Source of the DNA: Rhodanobacter sp. A1T4
Lineage (GTDB): Bacteria > Pseudomonadota > Gammaproteobacteria > Xanthomonadales > Rhodanobacteraceae
Length of the DNA stretch: 64,000 nucleotides
Direction: 5' to 3'
Assembly (NCBI RefSeq): GCF_014207185.1
Contig: NZ_JACHCP010000002.1
Span: forward strand, 496,001 to 560,000
The first letter of the stretch is position 1. The number at the start of each line of letters is the position of its first letter. Both the position numbers and the translations under genes were made by a program. The notes under the pieces were generated by a model. That model was given only the letters and a program-made list of their open reading frames with translations, was not told where the DNA came from and did not search any database. Below are positions 1-10,821 of this stretch, piece by piece.

Positions 1-351
1 GACCACGATGTCGCCGGCCGTGACCACACCCTTGCCCTTTTTGGACAAGGTCAGAGTGACTTCATCGCCCGAATGCTGGCGAATGGCCACGTCCTTCAGG
101 TTGAGCAGGACTTCGATCACGTCCTCCTGCAGACCTTCAAGCGTGGTGTATTCATGCAACACGCCGTCGATTTCAACTTCGACGATAGCGCTGCCAGGAA
201 TCGAGGAGAGCAGCACGCGACGCAGCGCGTTGCCGAGGGTATGGCCGAAGCCACGCTCGAGCGGCTCTACCACGACCTTGGCGCGATTGGCTCCGAGCTG
301 TTCGACGCTGAGGCCCCGAGGCCGCAGCACACTAGTTGACGAAACTGCCAT
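1..351 (-). CDS. rpoA: RNA polymerase alpha subunit, 5' part only
   Basis: This is the N-terminal 117 residues of the RNA polymerase alpha subunit; the rest lies beyond the left edge. The visible protein starts [11 protein letters not shown] and contains the assembly-domain segment [20 protein letters not shown], the family hallmark used for alpha dimerisation and contact with beta and beta'. It is the last visible gene of the alpha operon, 17 bases after rpsD. The ATG is the only plausible start in frame. The C-terminal promoter-contact domain cannot be assessed here. Confidence 0.97.
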   Translation of the reverse strand, partial: MAVSSTSVLRPRGLSVEQLGANRAKVVVEPLERGFGHTLGNALRRVLLSSIPGSAIVEVEIDGVLHEYTTLEGLQEDVIEVLLNLKDVAIRQHSGDEVTLTLSKKGKGVVTAGDIVV

Positions 352-368
352 GCAGAGCTCCGGTAAAA

Positions 369-995
369 TTACTTCGAGTAAAGCTCGACGATCAGGGCTT
401 CATTGATATCGGACGGCAGGTCACTGCGATCCGGTACCGACTTAAACGTACCTTCAAATTTCTTGGCATCGACTTCGACCCAGATCGGACGCAGATCCAT
501 GGTGTCAAAGATCGTCGACGCTTCCTGCACACGCAGCTGGGTGCGGGCGCGCTCAGTCAATGCAATCGCGTCGCCCGGACGAACCTGGTACGAAGGAATG
601 TTGACCTTCTTGCCATTCACCAGGATCGCCTTGTGGGCAACCAGCTGGCGAGCCTGGGCGCGGGTGACCGCAAAACCCATGCGATAGACGACATTGTCCA
701 GACGGCTCTCAAGCAGCTGCAGCAGGTTCTCACCCGTGTTGCCCTTGGTCGTTGCCGCCTTCGAGTAATAGTTGGCGAACTGACGCTCGAGCACACCATA
801 GATGCGCTTGACCTTCTGCTTTTCACGCAGCTGCACAGCGTAGTCCGACATGCGCATGCGCTTGTTGGCGCCATGCTGGCCGGGCTTGTTTTCCAGCTTG
901 CACTTGGAATCCAGCGCGCGCGCCGGGCTCTTCAGGCTGAGATCTGCACCCTCACGACGGGCGAGTTTGCAGGTAGCTCCACGATAACGGGCCAT
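369..995 (-). CDS. rpsD: 30S ribosomal protein S4
   Basis: The 208-residue product matches the usual length of bacterial S4 (about 206). It opens [19 protein letters not shown] and has the S4 RNA-binding domain near residues 95 to 160 ([20 protein letters not shown]). S4 nucleates assembly of the 16S rRNA 5' domain and in enterobacteria represses the alpha operon translationally. It sits between rpsK and rpoA, the normal order. Confidence 0.98.
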   Translation of the reverse strand: MARYRGATCKLARREGADLSLKSPARALDSKCKLENKPGQHGANKRMRMSDYAVQLREKQKVKRIYGVLERQFANYYSKAATTKGNTGENLLQLLESRLDNVVYRMGFAVTRAQARQLVAHKAILVNGKKVNIPSYQVRPGDAIALTERARTQLRVQEASTIFDTMDLRPIWVEVDAKKFEGTFKSVPDRSDLPSDINEALIVELYSK

Positions 996-1006
996 GGGTA
1001 TGCTCC

Positions 1007-1393
1007 TTAGACTCGACGCTTCTTGGGGGGACGGCAGCCGTTATGCGGAATCGGCGTAACGTCAATAATGTTGAGCACCTTGTAGCCCAACGCGTTCAGC
1101 GAACGCACGGCCGACTCGCGACCCGGGCCTGGGCCCTTGATGCGCACTTCGACCGTCTTTACACCGTAATCGCCAGCGGCGCGGCCTGCCTTTTCAGCAG
1201 CAACCTGAGCAGCGAACGGAGTCGACTTGCGCGAACCACGGAACCCGGCGCCGCCGGCTGTGGCCCACGACAGAGCGTTACCCTGACGATCGGTGATGGT
1301 GACGATAGTGTTGTTGAAGGAGGCCTGCACGTGCGCCACGGCATCCGTGACAACGCGCTTGATCTTCTTCTTGGTTTTAACCGGCTTAGCCAT
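1007..1393 (-). CDS. rpsK: 30S ribosomal protein S11
   Basis: The 128-residue protein is full length for S11 and carries the conserved core [14 protein letters not shown] and the C-terminal [16 protein letters not shown]11 lines the platform of the small subunit next to the mRNA exit. It lies between rpsM and rpsD with short gaps, as in the alpha operon. Confidence 0.98.
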   Translation of the reverse strand: MAKPVKTKKKIKRVVTDAVAHVQASFNNTIVTITDRQGNALSWATAGGAGFRGSRKSTPFAAQVAAEKAGRAAGDYGVKTVEVRIKGPGPGRESAVRSLNALGYKVLNIIDVTPIPHNGCRPPKKRRV

Positions 1394-1405
1394 ATTCGAA
1401 ATCCG

Positions 1406-1762
1406 TTACTTCTTGATCGCGCGACGGGGACCCTTGCGGGTACGTGCGTTGGTACGCGTGCGCTGGCCGCGCACCGGCAGACCGCGACGATGGCGCAGGC
1501 CGCGGTAGCAGCCCAGATCCATCAGACGCTTGATGGCAATACCCACCTCACGGCGCAGATCGCCTTCGACGGTGTACTTGGCGATTTCGTGGCGGATTTT
1601 CTCCACCTCGCCTTCGCTGAGTGACTTGATCGGCGTGGTCGGAACCACTCCGGCATCCACGCAGACTTTCTTGGCCCGGCTGCGGCCGATACCGAAAATG
1701 CTCTGCAGCCCAACCCAGACATGTTTCTGGACCGGCAAATTGACACCCGCAATGCGCGCCAT
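1406..1762 (-). CDS. rpsM: 30S ribosomal protein S13
   Basis: The 118-residue product starts [20 protein letters not shown] and ends in the basic tail [18 protein letters not shown] that reaches the P-site tRNA and the B1 intersubunit bridge. It is the first gene of the alpha group and lies 126 bases after secY. That gap contains no rpmJ (L36), which often follows secY in other gammaproteobacteria. Confidence 0.98.
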   Translation of the reverse strand: MARIAGVNLPVQKHVWVGLQSIFGIGRSRAKKVCVDAGVVPTTPIKSLSEGEVEKIRHEIAKYTVEGDLRREVGIAIKRLMDLGCYRGLRHRRGLPVRGQRTRTNARTRKGPRRAIKK

Positions 1763-1888
1763 GATGTGTTATCTCCGATGCTTTCGTGCGCGGTAAACGC
1801 GCAATTCTAACCTGAATTACCCTGACTGGAAAGCCCTGTGGCATTCACCGCCACCACGCCTCCCACCTTTAGCCGTCTGTTTGCAGCC

Positions 1889-3211
1889 TTAGCTGCGGCG
1901 CAGATTGGCCTTCTTAAGCAAACTCTCGTACTGGTGACTGACCAGATGCGCCTGCACCTGAGCCGTGAAATCCATCACCACCACCACCACGATCAGCAGC
2001 GATGTGCCGCCGAAAACAAACGGTACGTGCCACGTGGCCTGCATGAACGACGGCACTAGACATACCAGCACCAGATACAGAGCACCTACACCGGTCAAAC
2101 GCGTCATTACCGAGTCAACGTAATTGGCAGTGGCACGACCTGGGCGAATACCCGGAATCAATGCACCCGACCGCTTCAGGTTGTCGGCTGTCTCCTCGGC
2201 GTTGAAAACAATTGCCGTATAGAAGAACGCAAACGCAATAACCAGTACCGCAAAAACAATATCGTGCAACGGATTGCCCGGACTCAGCTGCTGCGTCAGA
2301 TCCTGCAACCAGCGCGACTGGTGATTCGTACCGAACCAGGCCACCGCAGTCGCCGGAAACATCAGCAAGCTGGAGGCGAAGATTGGCGGAATCACACCGG
2401 CCATGTTGATCTTCAGCGGCAGATGCGACGTCTGATTCATGTACGCGCGCTGCCCACCAGAGCGACGTGCGTAGTTCACGGTAATGCGCCGCTGAGCGCG
2501 CTCCATGAACACAACGAATGCCGTAACCGCCAGCACCAGCGCTACCACCATCAGCAGCATCAGCACCGTCAGTTCACCGTTGCTGGCCATCCCGAGCGTA
2601 TGCACTAGCGCCGCAGGCAGACCAGCAACAATACCCGCGAAAATCAGCAACGAAATACCGTTACCGATACCGCGTTCGGTCATCTGTTCGCCCAGCCACA
2701 TCAGGAACATCGTGCCGGCAGTCAAACCCACAACCGACGACATGATGAAACCGAAACCTGGCGTATAGACCACCGGCGCGCCGCCAGCGGCTACCTGACT
2801 CTGCAGCGCGACCGCGATACCGAATGACTGGAACGCCGCCAAACCCACCGTGGCATAGCGCGTATACATCGTCATCTTGCGCTTGCCGGACTCACCTTCC
2901 TTGCGCAGGCCCTGCAGGCTCGGAATCACCGATCCCATCATCTGGAAAACAATCGATGCCGAGATATACGGAATCACACCGAGCGCGAACACCGAAAAAC
3001 GTGACAGCGCACCGCCGGAGAACATGTTGAACATGTCCATCAAGCCGTTGCCGTTAACCAGATTACTCATCGCCTCCGGATTGACGCCGGGTACCGGTAT
3101 GAAAGAACCCAACCGGAAAACCACCAGTGCCGCAATCACAAAGAAGATGCGCTGACGAAGCTCCGTCAGCTTGCCGAGCTTGCCGAGCGAATTGCCCTTG
3201 GCTTCAGCCAC
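1889..3211 (-). CDS. secY: Sec translocon channel subunit SecY
   Basis: The 440-residue polytopic membrane protein matches SecY in length and in its pattern of about ten hydrophobic segments. It opens with the cytosolic stretch [20 protein letters not shown] and has the conserved loop [20 protein letters not shown] needed for SecA and ribosome contact. Its last membrane segment is followed by a short basic tail. It forms the protein-conducting channel with SecE, also encoded in this window. It is the last gene of the spc operon, six bases after rplO. Confidence 0.98.
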   Translation of the reverse strand: MAEAKGNSLGKLGKLTELRQRIFFVIAALVVFRLGSFIPVPGVNPEAMSNLVNGNGLMDMFNMFSGGALSRFSVFALGVIPYISASIVFQMMGSVIPSLQGLRKEGESGKRKMTMYTRYATVGLAAFQSFGIAVALQSQVAAGGAPVVYTPGFGFIMSSVVGLTAGTMFLMWLGEQMTERGIGNGISLLIFAGIVAGLPAALVHTLGMASNGELTVLMLLMVVALVLAVTAFVVFMERAQRRITVNYARRSGGQRAYMNQTSHLPLKINMAGVIPPIFASSLLMFPATAVAWFGTNHQSRWLQDLTQQLSPGNPLHDIVFAVLVIAFAFFYTAIVFNAEETADNLKRSGALIPGIRPGRATANYVDSVMTRLTGVGALYLVLVCLVPSFMQATWHVPFVFGGTSLLIVVVVVMDFTAQVQAHLVSHQYESLLKKANLRRS

Positions 3212-3217
3212 CGTCGA

Positions 3218-3649
3218 TTACTCCACGCTTCCGCCGGCCGCTTCGATCGCTGCCTTGGCGCCGGCGGTAGCCAGCAGACCAGTCAGCTTCACGGCGCGAC
3301 CGATTTCACCCTTCAGCACAACCTTGACCTTCTTCGCGCGGCTGCTGATCAGGCCAGCTTTGTGCAGCACAACGATGTCGATCACTTCGTCTTTGATATT
3401 GGCCAACTGATACAGGAACACTTCCTGGCTCTCAGCCTTCTTCAACGAACGGAAGCCGACCTTCGGCAACCGGCGCTGCAGCGGCATCTGGCCGCCTTCG
3501 AAACCGTACTTATGGGTACCACCGGCACGGGCGTGCTGACCCTTGTGTCCACGACCTGCGGTCTTGCCCATACCCGAACCGATGCCGCGACCGACGCGCA
3601 GACGCGTCTTGTGCGAACCGGCATTCGGCTTAAGTGTATTGAGATGCAT
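3218..3649 (-). CDS. rplO: 50S ribosomal protein L15
   Basis: The 143-residue product shows the Gly/Arg-rich L15 N-terminus with [20 protein letters not shown] and the [10 protein letters not shown] motif. L15 is a late-assembly protein that reaches deep into 23S rRNA. It lies three bases downstream of rpmD and just before secY, the standard spc order. Confidence 0.98.
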   Translation of the reverse strand: MHLNTLKPNAGSHKTRLRVGRGIGSGMGKTAGRGHKGQHARAGGTHKYGFEGGQMPLQRRLPKVGFRSLKKAESQEVFLYQLANIKDEVIDIVVLHKAGLISSRAKKVKVVLKGEIGRAVKLTGLLATAGAKAAIEAAGGSVE

Positions 3650-3652
3650 GAC

Positions 3653-3856
3653 TTACTCCTCGACCCGGACCAGGTAATAGACCGTGTTGATCAGGCCACG
3701 CACCTGCGGGCTGTCCTTCAGTTCACGGACGTCGTTGATCTTGCCCAGACCCAGCGCCTTGACGCTGAGACGATGACGCGCCTGCACGCCGCGCAGGCCC
3801 TTGACCAGACGCACGCGCACGGTCGTCTTTTCGGCGGTTGCTTTTGACTTAGCCAT
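3653..3856 (-). CDS. rpmD: 50S ribosomal protein L30
   Basis: L30 is a single small domain, here 67 residues beginning [19 protein letters not shown] with the core signature [21 protein letters not shown] longer in-frame reading exists, but the ATG chosen overlaps the rpsE stop by eight bases (ATGGCTAA) and matches the family N-terminus. The overlap suggests translational coupling to rpsE. Confidence 0.96.
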   Translation of the reverse strand: MAKSKATAEKTTVRVRLVKGLRGVQARHRLSVKALGLGKINDVRELKDSPQVRGLINTVYYLVRVEE

Positions 3857-4358
3857 TGCCCAACACCTCTTCCAGAGTCTTGCCACGCTTGGCGGCGATC
3901 TTCTTGGGCGAGGCGACAGCCTGCAGGCCCTTAATGGTCGCGCGCACCAAGTTGATCGGGTTACGCGAACCGACCGCCTTGGCCAGCACGTTCTTCACAC
4001 CAACCACTTCCAGCACAGCGCGCATGGCGCCGCCGGCAATCACGCCAGTACCTTCCGAGGCAGGCTGCATGTAGACGCGGGCCGCACCATGGTTGGCCTT
4101 GATGGCGTACCACAGGGTGCCGTTGTTCAGCTCGATGTTGACCATCTGGCGGCGGGCGCGCTCCATCGCCTTGGAGATGGCGACCGGCACTTCACGTGCC
4201 TTGCCATAACCAAAACCGACCTTGCCCTCGCCGTCGCCGACGACGGTCAACGCAGTAAAGCTCATCTGGCGGCCACCCTTGACGGTCTTGGCCACGCGGT
4301 TGACGGCAATCAGCTTCTCGAGCAGGCCATCCGAATTTTCGCGATCGTTAGAAGACAT
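3849..4358 (-). CDS. rpsE: 30S ribosomal protein S5
   Basis: The 169-residue product has the double-stranded RNA-binding S5 domain ([19 protein letters not shown]) and the C-terminal S5 fold. S5 lies at the mRNA entry pore and affects decoding accuracy. Two ATGs twelve bases apart are possible; the inner one was chosen because a GGA lies seven bases upstream and the N-terminal length then matches E. coli S5. The outer ATG at 4370 would add four residues. Confidence 0.95.
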   Translation of the reverse strand: MSSNDRENSDGLLEKLIAVNRVAKTVKGGRQMSFTALTVVGDGEGKVGFGYGKAREVPVAISKAMERARRQMVNIELNNGTLWYAIKANHGAARVYMQPASEGTGVIAGGAMRAVLEVVGVKNVLAKAVGSRNPINLVRATIKGLQAVASPKKIAAKRGKTLEEVLGNG

Positions 4359-4475
4359 GTTCTTTTCCATGTGCCCGGCAAAACCAGGACTTTGCTTGCG
4401 GCTTGGCCGCTTGGAGTTTTAGGTGACTCTATGGAGCAAATCCAGCCTCGCTCCGGTATCGCTAAACTTTGTTGC

Positions 4476-4835
4476 TTAGAACTTCAGACCAGCTTCGCGC
4501 GCCGCATCGGCCAAAGCCTTGATGCGGCCGTGGTAGCGAAAGCCCGAACGATCGAATGCGACGGACTCGATACCTGCCGCCACAGCGCGCTCGGCAATGG
4601 CTTTGCCCACGGCAGCCGCGGCTTCACGGTTCTTCGTGCCCTTGAGGCTTTCGGCAACCGATTTCTGCACGGTGGAGGCAGCAGCCACCACGTTCAGGCC
4701 GGAAGCGTCGAAGACCTGCGCATAAATGTGCTGCCCGGTGCGATGCACCGACAAACGCGGCACGGCCAGCTTACGGATGTGACTCCGCGTGGACTTGGCG
4801 CGGCGAATGCGATTTTCGTTCTTGGTTTTGTTCAT
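4476..4835 (-). CDS. rplR: 50S ribosomal protein L18
   Basis: The 119-residue product carries the L18 core [17 protein letters not shown] and the C-terminal [18 protein letters not shown]18 binds 5S rRNA together with L5 and L25, both also encoded in this window. A 117-base gap separates it from rpsE and a 108-base gap, holding a small hairpin, from rplF. Confidence 0.98.
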   Translation of the reverse strand: MNKTKNENRIRRAKSTRSHIRKLAVPRLSVHRTGQHIYAQVFDASGLNVVAAASTVQKSVAESLKGTKNREAAAAVGKAIAERAVAAGIESVAFDRSGFRYHGRIKALADAAREAGLKF

Positions 4836-4894
4836 CGTTAATTCCTCGAAAGCGGATCGGCTTGAGCTGGTAGTCGTGGCACTTTGTGAAGAGT

Positions 4895-4912
4895 GCAGCC
4901 ATGGATGGCCGC
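4895..4912. repeat. Small palindrome with CATGGATG core between rplF and rplR
   Basis: The 18 bases form two eight-base arms with one mismatch around a GG centre (GCaGCCAT-GG-ATGGCcGC). The same CATGGATG/CATCCATG centre occurs in hairpins after both tuf genes and after rpoC, so it may belong to a family of intergenic palindromes. No T-run follows on the transcribed strand. Confidence 0.5.
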
Positions 4913-4943
4913 TCCCACACGCAGGGACAGCGTACTAATTCAC

Positions 4944-5471
4944 TTACGCCTTCTTGGCTTCCTTCAGCGTGATTTTCTCACCGGCATAACGCACGCCCTT
5001 GCCCTTGTAAGGCTCTGGCGGACGGAAACCGCGAATTTTTGCCGCGACCTGGCCCACGATCTGCTTGTCCGAACCCTTGATCAGGACCTCGGTCTGCGTC
5101 GGGGTCTCGATGCTGATGCCTTCCGGCGCGTCGAACAAAACCGGATGCGAAAAGCCAAGGCTCAGATTCAGCGACTTGCCCTGCATGGCAGCGCGGTAGC
5201 CGACGCCGACCAGCTCAAGCTTGCGCTCGTAACCATCGGAAACGCCCTTCACCATGTTGGCCAGCAGCGCGCGAGCGGTGCCGCCGAACTTGTCGTCGGT
5301 GCCTTCGGCCAGGCTGATGTTTGCTACACCGTTGTCCTGCGTGATGGACACGCCCGGCAGATGATGCATGGAAAGCTTGCCCTTCGGACCCTTGACGGAG
5401 ATGTCGTCGTTACCGACAGTCAGCTCGACGCCCTTGGGCAGGGAAATAGGTTGTTTGGCTACACGTGACAT
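4944..5471 (-). CDS. rplF: 50S ribosomal protein L6
   Basis: The 175-residue product starts [19 protein letters not shown] and ends with the L6 signature [13 protein letters not shown] plus a lysine-rich tail. L6 supports the sarcin-ricin loop region and elongation factor binding. An in-frame extension of 18 codons upstream was rejected because AAGGAG lies just before this ATG. It lies ten bases after rpsH. Confidence 0.97.
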   Translation of the reverse strand: MSRVAKQPISLPKGVELTVGNDDISVKGPKGKLSMHHLPGVSITQDNGVANISLAEGTDDKFGGTARALLANMVKGVSDGYERKLELVGVGYRAAMQGKSLNLSLGFSHPVLFDAPEGISIETPTQTEVLIKGSDKQIVGQVAAKIRGFRPPEPYKGKGVRYAGEKITLKEAKKA

Positions 5472-5481
5472 CGTAGTCTCC

Positions 5482-5877
5482 TTACGCCACGCGGCCGATG
5501 ACTTCGCCGCCGAGACCCTTTGCACGGGCCTGAGCGTCGGTCAGCAGACCGGCCGAAGTCGAGATGATCGAAATACCGAGGCCACCAAGCACTTTGGGCA
5601 GCTCGTCCTTGCCGCGATAAACACGCAGGCCGGAGCGGCTGACACGGGCGATGGTCTCGATGGCCGGCTGGCCGTCGAAATACTTGAGCTTGATCTCGAG
5701 CACCGGCTTGCCTTCCTCGCTGGAAGTCTTGGCGTCGAGGATATAGCCCTCGTTCTTGAGAAGGTCGGCAATTGCCACCTTCAGTTTCGACGACGGCATA
5801 CTCACGACCGGCTTGCCCATAGCCTGGGCATTGCGGACGCGCGTAAACAGATCGGCGATGGGATCAGTCATGCTCAT
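5482..5877 (-). CDS. rpsH: 30S ribosomal protein S8
   Basis: The 131-residue product starts [20 protein letters not shown] and ends with the S8 signature region EVIGRVA. S8 organises the central domain of 16S rRNA and represses the spc operon in enterobacteria. The ATG was chosen because AGGAAGGA sits six to seven bases upstream; a second ATG six bases further in is too far from it. A 222-base non-coding gap separates it from rpsN. Confidence 0.97.
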   Translation of the reverse strand: MSMTDPIADLFTRVRNAQAMGKPVVSMPSSKLKVAIADLLKNEGYILDAKTSSEEGKPVLEIKLKYFDGQPAIETIARVSRSGLRVYRGKDELPKVLGGLGISIISTSAGLLTDAQARAKGLGGEVIGRVA

Positions 5878-6099
5878 GAAAAGTCCTTCCTGAGTGCACC
5901 GATATCCGATAAAACCGGAAATCAATTAGATTGTGAGCCGACCGAGAACGTCGGCCTGCCTTGCGCAGACCGCCGACTATATCAGCATTACCAGGTTTTA
6001 GCGAGTATCAAGTGCGGTAGTCGCATATAACGGCGGCAAACACACCACCGGTCGAATCAAAATCTGCAGTAAGCAGACTTCGATTCTGTAAGAGTTTTA
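5878..6099. other. Intergenic gap inside the spc operon between rpsN and rpsH
   Basis: This 222-base stretch is unusually long for the spc operon. It holds no credible coding sequence and no clear hairpin followed by T residues. On the transcribed strand it could serve as an untranslated leader for S8, whose protein binds spc mRNA in enterobacteria, but no S8-binding structure was identified by eye. Confidence 0.5.
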
Positions 6100-6405
6100 T
6101 TACCAGCTAGCCTTGCGCAGACCCGGCACGTCACCGCGCATGGTTGCTTCACGCAGCTTGTTGCGGCCGAGGCCAAACTTTGCATACACGGCGCGCGGAC
6201 GGCCGGTCAAAGCACAGCGCGTACGCTGGCGCGACGGGCTGGCGTCACGCGGCAGCTTCTGCAGTTTCGCCTGCGCTTCCATCTTCTCCTCGTAGGAGGC
6301 GGTGGCGCTCAGCACGATCGACTTCAGTTCGCCGCGCTTGACAGCGTACTTCTTGACGAGCTTGGTCCGCTTGATATCGCGGTTCACCATTGATGTCTTA
6401 GCCAT
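6100..6405 (-). CDS. rpsN: 30S ribosomal protein S14 (zinc-free type)
   Basis: The 101-residue product is the long, cysteine-free form of S14; it lacks the CxxC pairs of zinc-binding S14. It opens [20 protein letters not shown] and carries [20 protein letters not shown] near the C-terminus. S14 binds in the head of the 30S subunit. It lies 14 bases after rplE. Confidence 0.97.
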   Translation of the reverse strand: MAKTSMVNRDIKRTKLVKKYAVKRGELKSIVLSATASYEEKMEAQAKLQKLPRDASPSRQRTRCALTGRPRAVYAKFGLGRNKLREATMRGDVPGLRKASW

Positions 6406-6419
6406 GGATATCGCGCCTA

Positions 6420-6959
6420 TCAGTTACGGAACGGGAAGCTGAACGCGGCCAACAGGGCCTTCGCTTCTTCATCGGTCTTGGCGGTGGTGGTAATGGAAAT
6501 ATCCATACCGCGCAGCGCGTCGACCTGGTCGAAGTCGATCTCAGGAAAGATGATCTGTTCCTTGATACCGAAGTTGTAGTTGCCACGGCCGTCGAATGCA
6601 CGCGCCGACACACCACGGAAGTCGCGCACGCGCGGCAACGAGATGTTGATCAGACGATCCATGAATTCCCACATCTGAGCGCGGCGCAAGGTGACCTTGC
6701 AGCCGATCGGCCAGCCGTCACGGATCTTGAACGAGGCGACGGACACGCGAGCTTTCGTCGTGATCGGCTTCTGTCCGGCGATCTTCGCCATGTCGGCCAC
6801 GGCGTTCTCGAGCACCTTCTTGTTGCCGGCAGCTTCGCCCACGCCCATGTTCAGCGTGATCTTGGTGATGCGGGGAACCTGCATCACGTTCTGGTAGCCG
6901 AACTGCTCAGTGAGCTTGGCAACTACCTGCTCTTTATAAAAATTTTCAAGGCGGGTCAT
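6420..6959 (-). CDS. rplE: 50S ribosomal protein L5
   Basis: The 179-residue product equals E. coli L5 in length and contains the signature LNMGVGEA and the C-terminal [17 protein letters not shown]5 binds 5S rRNA in the central protuberance and contacts P-site tRNA. It lies 11 bases after rplX. Confidence 0.98.
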   Translation of the reverse strand: MTRLENFYKEQVVAKLTEQFGYQNVMQVPRITKITLNMGVGEAAGNKKVLENAVADMAKIAGQKPITTKARVSVASFKIRDGWPIGCKVTLRRAQMWEFMDRLINISLPRVRDFRGVSARAFDGRGNYNFGIKEQIIFPEIDFDQVDALRGMDISITTTAKTDEEAKALLAAFSFPFRN

Positions 6960-6970
6960 GATCGTGTTCC

Positions 6971-7285
6971 TTACGCGTCCACGACCTCGCCATTCGAACG
7001 GAACACGCGGACCTTGCGCCCATCTTCGAGCGTTTTGGTGCCGACGCGTTCACCCTTGTTCGTGGCGGGGTTGAACAGCTGCACATTGGAGAGATGGATC
7101 GAAGCTTCACGTTCGACGATACCGCCGGCCTGATTGGCCTGGGGATTCGGCTTGGTGTGACGCTTGACCAGATTCACGTTGGAGACGAATACACGATCGT
7201 CTGCAACACGCAGCACATCGCCGCGCTGACCCTTGTTTTTACCGGTGATCACGAGGACCTGATCACCTTTGCGGATACGGTTCAT
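6971..7285 (-). CDS. rplX: 50S ribosomal protein L24
   Basis: The 104-residue product has an N-terminal KOW motif ([20 protein letters not shown]) and matches L24 length. L24 initiates assembly of the large subunit at the 5' end of 23S rRNA. It lies between rplN and rplE as usual. Confidence 0.98.
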   Translation of the reverse strand: MNRIRKGDQVLVITGKNKGQRGDVLRVADDRVFVSNVNLVKRHTKPNPQANQAGGIVEREASIHLSNVQLFNPATNKGERVGTKTLEDGRKVRVFRSNGEVVDA

Positions 7286-7299
7286 TTCTTAAACTCCGC

Positions 7300-7668
7300 T
7301 CAGAGCACTTCGGGAGCAAGCGAGACGATCTTCATGAACTTCTCGCTGCGCAGCTCGCGGGTGACCGGCCCAAAGATACGGGTACCAATCGGCTCGAGCT
7401 TGTTGTTGAGGAGCACCGCTGCATTGCCGTCGAAACGGATCAGCGAGCCATCGGGACGACGTACACCCTTGGCAGTGCGAACCACCACGGCATTGTACAC
7501 CTCGCCTTTCTTTACCTTACCGCGCGGAATCGCATCCTTCACGGTAACCTTGATCACATCACCGATGGCGGCGTAACGGCGCTTGGAGCCACCGAGCACC
7601 TTGATGCACATCAGTTCTTTCGCGCCGCTATTGTCCGCTGCGGAAAGCGTGCTTTGCATCTGGATCAT
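7300..7668 (-). CDS. rplN: 50S ribosomal protein L14
   Basis: The 122-residue product matches L14 and contains [20 protein letters not shown] and the central [13 protein letters not shown]14 sits at the subunit interface and contributes to bridge B8. It is the first gene of the classical spc group, 14 bases after rpsQ, so the S10 and spc groups appear joined here. Confidence 0.98.
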   Translation of the reverse strand: MIQMQSTLSAADNSGAKELMCIKVLGGSKRRYAAIGDVIKVTVKDAIPRGKVKKGEVYNAVVVRTAKGVRRPDGSLIRFDGNAAVLLNNKLEPIGTRIFGPVTRELRSEKFMKIVSLAPEVL

Positions 7669-7682
7669 GGCTGCACCCTCCC

Positions 7683-7967
7683 TTAGACGTTAGCGCGCGT
7701 GATGATTTCAACCACGCGGTGATGTTTGGTCTTGGACAATGGACGGCACTCGGCGATACGAACCACATCGCCTTCATTTGCACCGATATCGTCCTGCGCA
7801 TGCAACTTGGTCGAACGGCGGATGATCTTGCCGAGCAGCCAATGCTGAACCTGACGCTCGACCAGCACGGTCACCGTCTTGTTCATCTTGTTGCTGGTCA
7901 CGCGACCCTCGAGGGTACGTGCCTGTTTCTTGGTTTCTTGAACCTGAACTTCTTGATTAGCGCTCAT
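7683..7967 (-). CDS. rpsQ: 30S ribosomal protein S17
   Basis: The 94-residue OB-fold protein has the S17 core [20 protein letters not shown] and the segment [20 protein letters not shown]. It binds the 5' domain of 16S rRNA. It carries about ten more N-terminal residues than E. coli S17, starting [11 protein letters not shown]. It lies 11 bases after rpmC. Confidence 0.97.
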   Translation of the reverse strand: MSANQEVQVQETKKQARTLEGRVTSNKMNKTVTVLVERQVQHWLLGKIIRRSTKLHAQDDIGANEGDVVRIAECRPLSKTKHHRVVEIITRANV

Positions 7968-7978
7968 GTCAGCCGTCC

Positions 7979-8164
7979 TTACTTCTTGCCGCCGAGCACA
8001 AACTTCGTGCGGGCGATGTCACGCCGAACGCGGCGAAGCTGGTGCGGCTGAGTGAGCTGACCGGAACCTTTCTGCATGCGCAGATTGAACTGCTCCTTGC
8101 GAAGGTCCAGCAAATGCTGCTGCAACTCGTCGGCCGACTGGTTGTTGATATCTTTGGTGGCCAT
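7979..8164 (-). CDS. rpmC: 50S ribosomal protein L29
   Basis: L29 is a two-helix protein near the tunnel exit, and this 61-residue product has the typical motif [20 protein letters not shown]. The ATG shares one base with the rplP stop (TGATG), which suggests coupled reinitiation. A GTG one codon upstream is possible but less likely. Confidence 0.96.
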   Translation of the reverse strand: MATKDINNQSADELQQHLLDLRKEQFNLRMQKGSGQLTQPHQLRRVRRDIARTKFVLGGKK

Positions 8165-8577
8165 CACATCACCGCCCTGGTCACAAACTGGGTCTGCACG
8201 GACAGCTTCGCTGCCGCCAGACGGAATGCCTCACGCGCCGTCAATTCGTCGACGCCTTCGATTTCATAAAGCATACGGCCGGGCTGGATGGGGGCAACCC
8301 AAAACTCGACACTGCCCTTGCCGGCGCCCATGCGCACTTCGATCGGCTTCTTGGTGATCGGCTTGTCCGGGAACACGCGGATCCACAACTTGCCGCCACG
8401 CTTGACGAAACGGGTGATGCAACGACGAGCTGCCTCGATCTGGCGCGCGGTAAGCGCGCCGTGCGTGGTTGCCTTCAGGCCATACTCGCCAAAGCTGACG
8501 AGATTGGAGCACTGGGCCAAGCCGTCGTTACGGCCCTTGAACTGCTTGCGGTATTTGGTTCGCTTAGGTTGCAACAT
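8164..8577 (-). CDS. rplP: 50S ribosomal protein L16
   Basis: The 137-residue product starts [20 protein letters not shown] and includes GRMGAGKG-like motif [21 protein letters not shown]16 organises the peptidyl transferase centre and A-site tRNA position. It is 11 bases after rpsC and overlaps rpmC by one base. Confidence 0.98.
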   Translation of the reverse strand: MLQPKRTKYRKQFKGRNDGLAQCSNLVSFGEYGLKATTHGALTARQIEAARRCITRFVKRGGKLWIRVFPDKPITKKPIEVRMGAGKGSVEFWVAPIQPGRMLYEIEGVDELTAREAFRLAAAKLSVQTQFVTRAVM

Positions 8578-8588
8578 GGCAACTCTCC

Positions 8589-9347
8589 TTACTTGGCCGT
8601 CCGCTCGCGGCGGCCGTCACCGGCCTCGCGACGCGAATCATTACGACGACCTTCGCCACCTTCGCGGCGCGGCTGCGACGATGCCGGCTCATCTTTCTGT
8701 TCCTGGCTGGCAGCAGCAAGATCAAAGATCTCGCCCTTGTAGATCCAGACCTTGATACCGATGATGCCGTACGTGGTTTTCGCTTCGGCGGTACCGTAAT
8801 CGATGTCGGCACGCAGCGTATGCAGCGGCACGCGACCTTCACGGCTCCACTCGGAACGGGCAATCTCGGCACCGTTCAGACGACCGGACACGTTGATCTT
8901 GATACCCAGGGCGCCAAGGCGCATCGCATTACCGACCGAACGCTTCATGGCACGGCGGAACATGATGCGACGCTCGAGCTGCTGCGCGATCGACTCGGCA
9001 ACCAGCTGCGCGTCCAACTCCGGCTTGCGCACTTCGCTGACGTTGATGTGCGTCGGAACGCCCATCATGTCGCTGACTTCCTTGCGCAGCTTCTCGATAT
9101 CCTCGCCCTTCTTGCCGATCACCACGCCCGGACGGGCGGTGTGAATCGTCACACGTGCGGTTTTGGCCGGACGCTCGATCTGGATGCGGGAGATACCGGC
9201 AGCAGCCAGCTTCTTCTTCAGCATGTCGCGCACTTTGATGTCGGCGACAAGGTACGTCGCGTAATCACGCTTGTTGGCGAACCACTTGGAGTTCCAGTCC
9301 TTGGCAATGCCGAGGCGGATACCGGTGGGATGAACTTTATGACCCAT
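8589..9347 (-). CDS. rpsC: 30S ribosomal protein S3
   Basis: The 252-residue product has the N-terminal [20 protein letters not shown], a KH domain with [15 protein letters not shown], and the C-terminal S3 domain ending near residue 210. The last 40 residues are a Gln/Glu/Arg-rich tail not found in E. coli S3 (233 residues). S3 forms the mRNA entry tunnel with S4 and S5. Confidence 0.98.
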   Translation of the reverse strand: MGHKVHPTGIRLGIAKDWNSKWFANKRDYATYLVADIKVRDMLKKKLAAAGISRIQIERPAKTARVTIHTARPGVVIGKKGEDIEKLRKEVSDMMGVPTHINVSEVRKPELDAQLVAESIAQQLERRIMFRRAMKRSVGNAMRLGALGIKINVSGRLNGAEIARSEWSREGRVPLHTLRADIDYGTAEAKTTYGIIGIKVWIYKGEIFDLAAASQEQKDEPASSQPRREGGEGRRNDSRREAGDGRRERTAK

Positions 9348-9362
9348 CGTCTCTATCCTCGG

Positions 9363-9698
9363 TTAGTTGCCAACAACCACAGTGATGTGGCTGGTGCGCT
9401 TGAGAATGCGTGATCCACGGCCTTTGGCGCGGGCATGCATACGTTTCATCGCCGGACCCTCATCAACGAAGATGCTGGACACTTTCAGCTCGTCAACGTC
9501 AGCGCCGAGATTGTTCTCAGCGTTGGCGACGGCCGACAGCAGCACCTTGCGAACAAGGATGGCGGCTTTTTTGTTGGTGTAGGTGAGCACGTCACTGGCC
9601 CGGCCGACGGGAAGCCCGCGGACGAGGTCAGCTACCAGGCGTGCCTTTTGCGCCGAAATGCGGGCGCCACGCAAGATCGCTTTGGCTTCAGTGCTCAT
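9363..9698 (-). CDS. rplV: 50S ribosomal protein L22
   Basis: The 111-residue product shows the L22 signature with the extended hairpin that lines the exit tunnel ([20 protein letters not shown]). The start ATG shares one base with the rpsS stop (TGATG); a GTG just upstream is an alternative. Alterations in the hairpin of this family are known to affect macrolide sensitivity. Confidence 0.97.
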   Translation of the reverse strand: MSTEAKAILRGARISAQKARLVADLVRGLPVGRASDVLTYTNKKAAILVRKVLLSAVANAENNLGADVDELKVSSIFVDEGPAMKRMHARAKGRGSRILKRTSHITVVVGN

Positions 9699-9970
9699 CA
9701 CTTGCCCTTCTTGTCGCCGACATGGCCCTTGAACGTACGGGTCACCGCGAACTCGCCGAGCTTGTGCCCGACCATGTTCTCGTTGATCAATACGGGTACG
9801 TGCTGACGGCCGTTATGAATTGCGATGGTCAAGCCAACCATTTCCGGCAGGATCATCGAGCGACGCGACCAAGTCTTGATCGGGCGCTTGTTATTGGCGG
9901 AAACCGCAGCTTCCACCTTCTTTACGAGGTGGAGGTCGACAAACGGACCTTTTTTTAGAGAACGCGGCAT
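9698..9970 (-). CDS. rpsS: 30S ribosomal protein S19
   Basis: The 90-residue product starts [20 protein letters not shown] and contains the signature [21 protein letters not shown]19 sits at the top of the 30S head and contributes to bridge B1. It lies 12 bases after rplB and overlaps rplV by one base. Confidence 0.98.
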   Translation of the reverse strand: MPRSLKKGPFVDLHLVKKVEAAVSANNKRPIKTWSRRSMILPEMVGLTIAIHNGRQHVPVLINENMVGHKLGEFAVTRTFKGHVGDKKGK

Positions 9971-9982
9971 GTCGGTTTCCTA

Positions 9983-10804
9983 TTACTTGCGACGACGCAC
10001 GATGAACTGCTGCGTGCGCTTGTTGTTACGGGTCTTGTAGCCCTTGGCCGGCGTGCCCCATGGGCTGACCGGATGACGACCACCTGAAGTCTTGCCTTCA
10101 CCACCACCGTGCGGATGATCGACCGGGTTCATCACCACACCGCGAACGGTCGGGCGAATACCGAGCCAGCGCTTTGCGCCGGCCTTGCCGAGCTTCTTCA
10201 GGCTGTGCTCGCCGTTGCCGACTTCACCGATGGTGGCGCGGCACTCGACCGGCACCCGGCGCATTTCGCCAGAGCGAAGACGCAACGTGGCGTAACCAGA
10301 TTCACGGGCGACCAGCTGCACCGATGCCCCGGCGCTGCGGGCGATCTGCGCACCCTTGCCGGGACGCAGCTCGATGCAGTGAATCGTGCTACCCATCGGA
10401 ATGCTGCGCAGCTGCATGCAGTTGCCGGACTTGATCGGCGCTTCACGACCGGACAGCAGCACGTCACCAACCGCCACACCCTTCGGCGCAATGATGTAGC
10501 GACGCTCGCCGTCGACGTAGCAAAGCAGCGCGATGTGTGCAGTACGATTCGGATCGTATTCGATCCGCTCGACCTTCGCCGCCACGCCTTCCTTGTCACG
10601 CTTGAAGTCGATGATGCGGTAATGCTGCTTGTGACCACCGCCGCGGTGACGAACAGTGATGCGACCATGATGGTTACGACCACCGGTGCGCGACTGCGAT
10701 TCGGTCAACGGCGCATACGGTGCGCCCTTGTACAGACCTTCGGTGCGAACGCTTACTGCGTCACGGCGTCCCGGCGAGGTCGGCTTGTGAGTAATTAATG
10801 TCAT
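9983..10804 (-). CDS. rplB: 50S ribosomal protein L2
   Basis: The 273-residue product equals E. coli L2 in length. It includes [13 protein letters not shown] near the start and the C-terminal signature [20 protein letters not shown], whose histidine-rich loop lies near the peptidyl transferase centre. The first residues (MTLITH) differ from the common MAV start but the ATG is well placed. Confidence 0.98.
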   Translation of the reverse strand: MTLITHKPTSPGRRDAVSVRTEGLYKGAPYAPLTESQSRTGGRNHHGRITVRHRGGGHKQHYRIIDFKRDKEGVAAKVERIEYDPNRTAHIALLCYVDGERRYIIAPKGVAVGDVLLSGREAPIKSGNCMQLRSIPMGSTIHCIELRPGKGAQIARSAGASVQLVARESGYATLRLRSGEMRRVPVECRATIGEVGNGEHSLKKLGKAGAKRWLGIRPTVRGVVMNPVDHPHGGGEGKTSGGRHPVSPWGTPAKGYKTRNNKRTQQFIVRRRK

Positions 10805-10821
10805 CTCAAAGAACTCCTGGC

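Noticed and set aside
1838..2059. A plus-strand frame with a run of histidines that looks like a His tag
   Set aside because: The run is the complement of a valine stretch in the last membrane segment of SecY, so it is neither a tag nor a vector trace.
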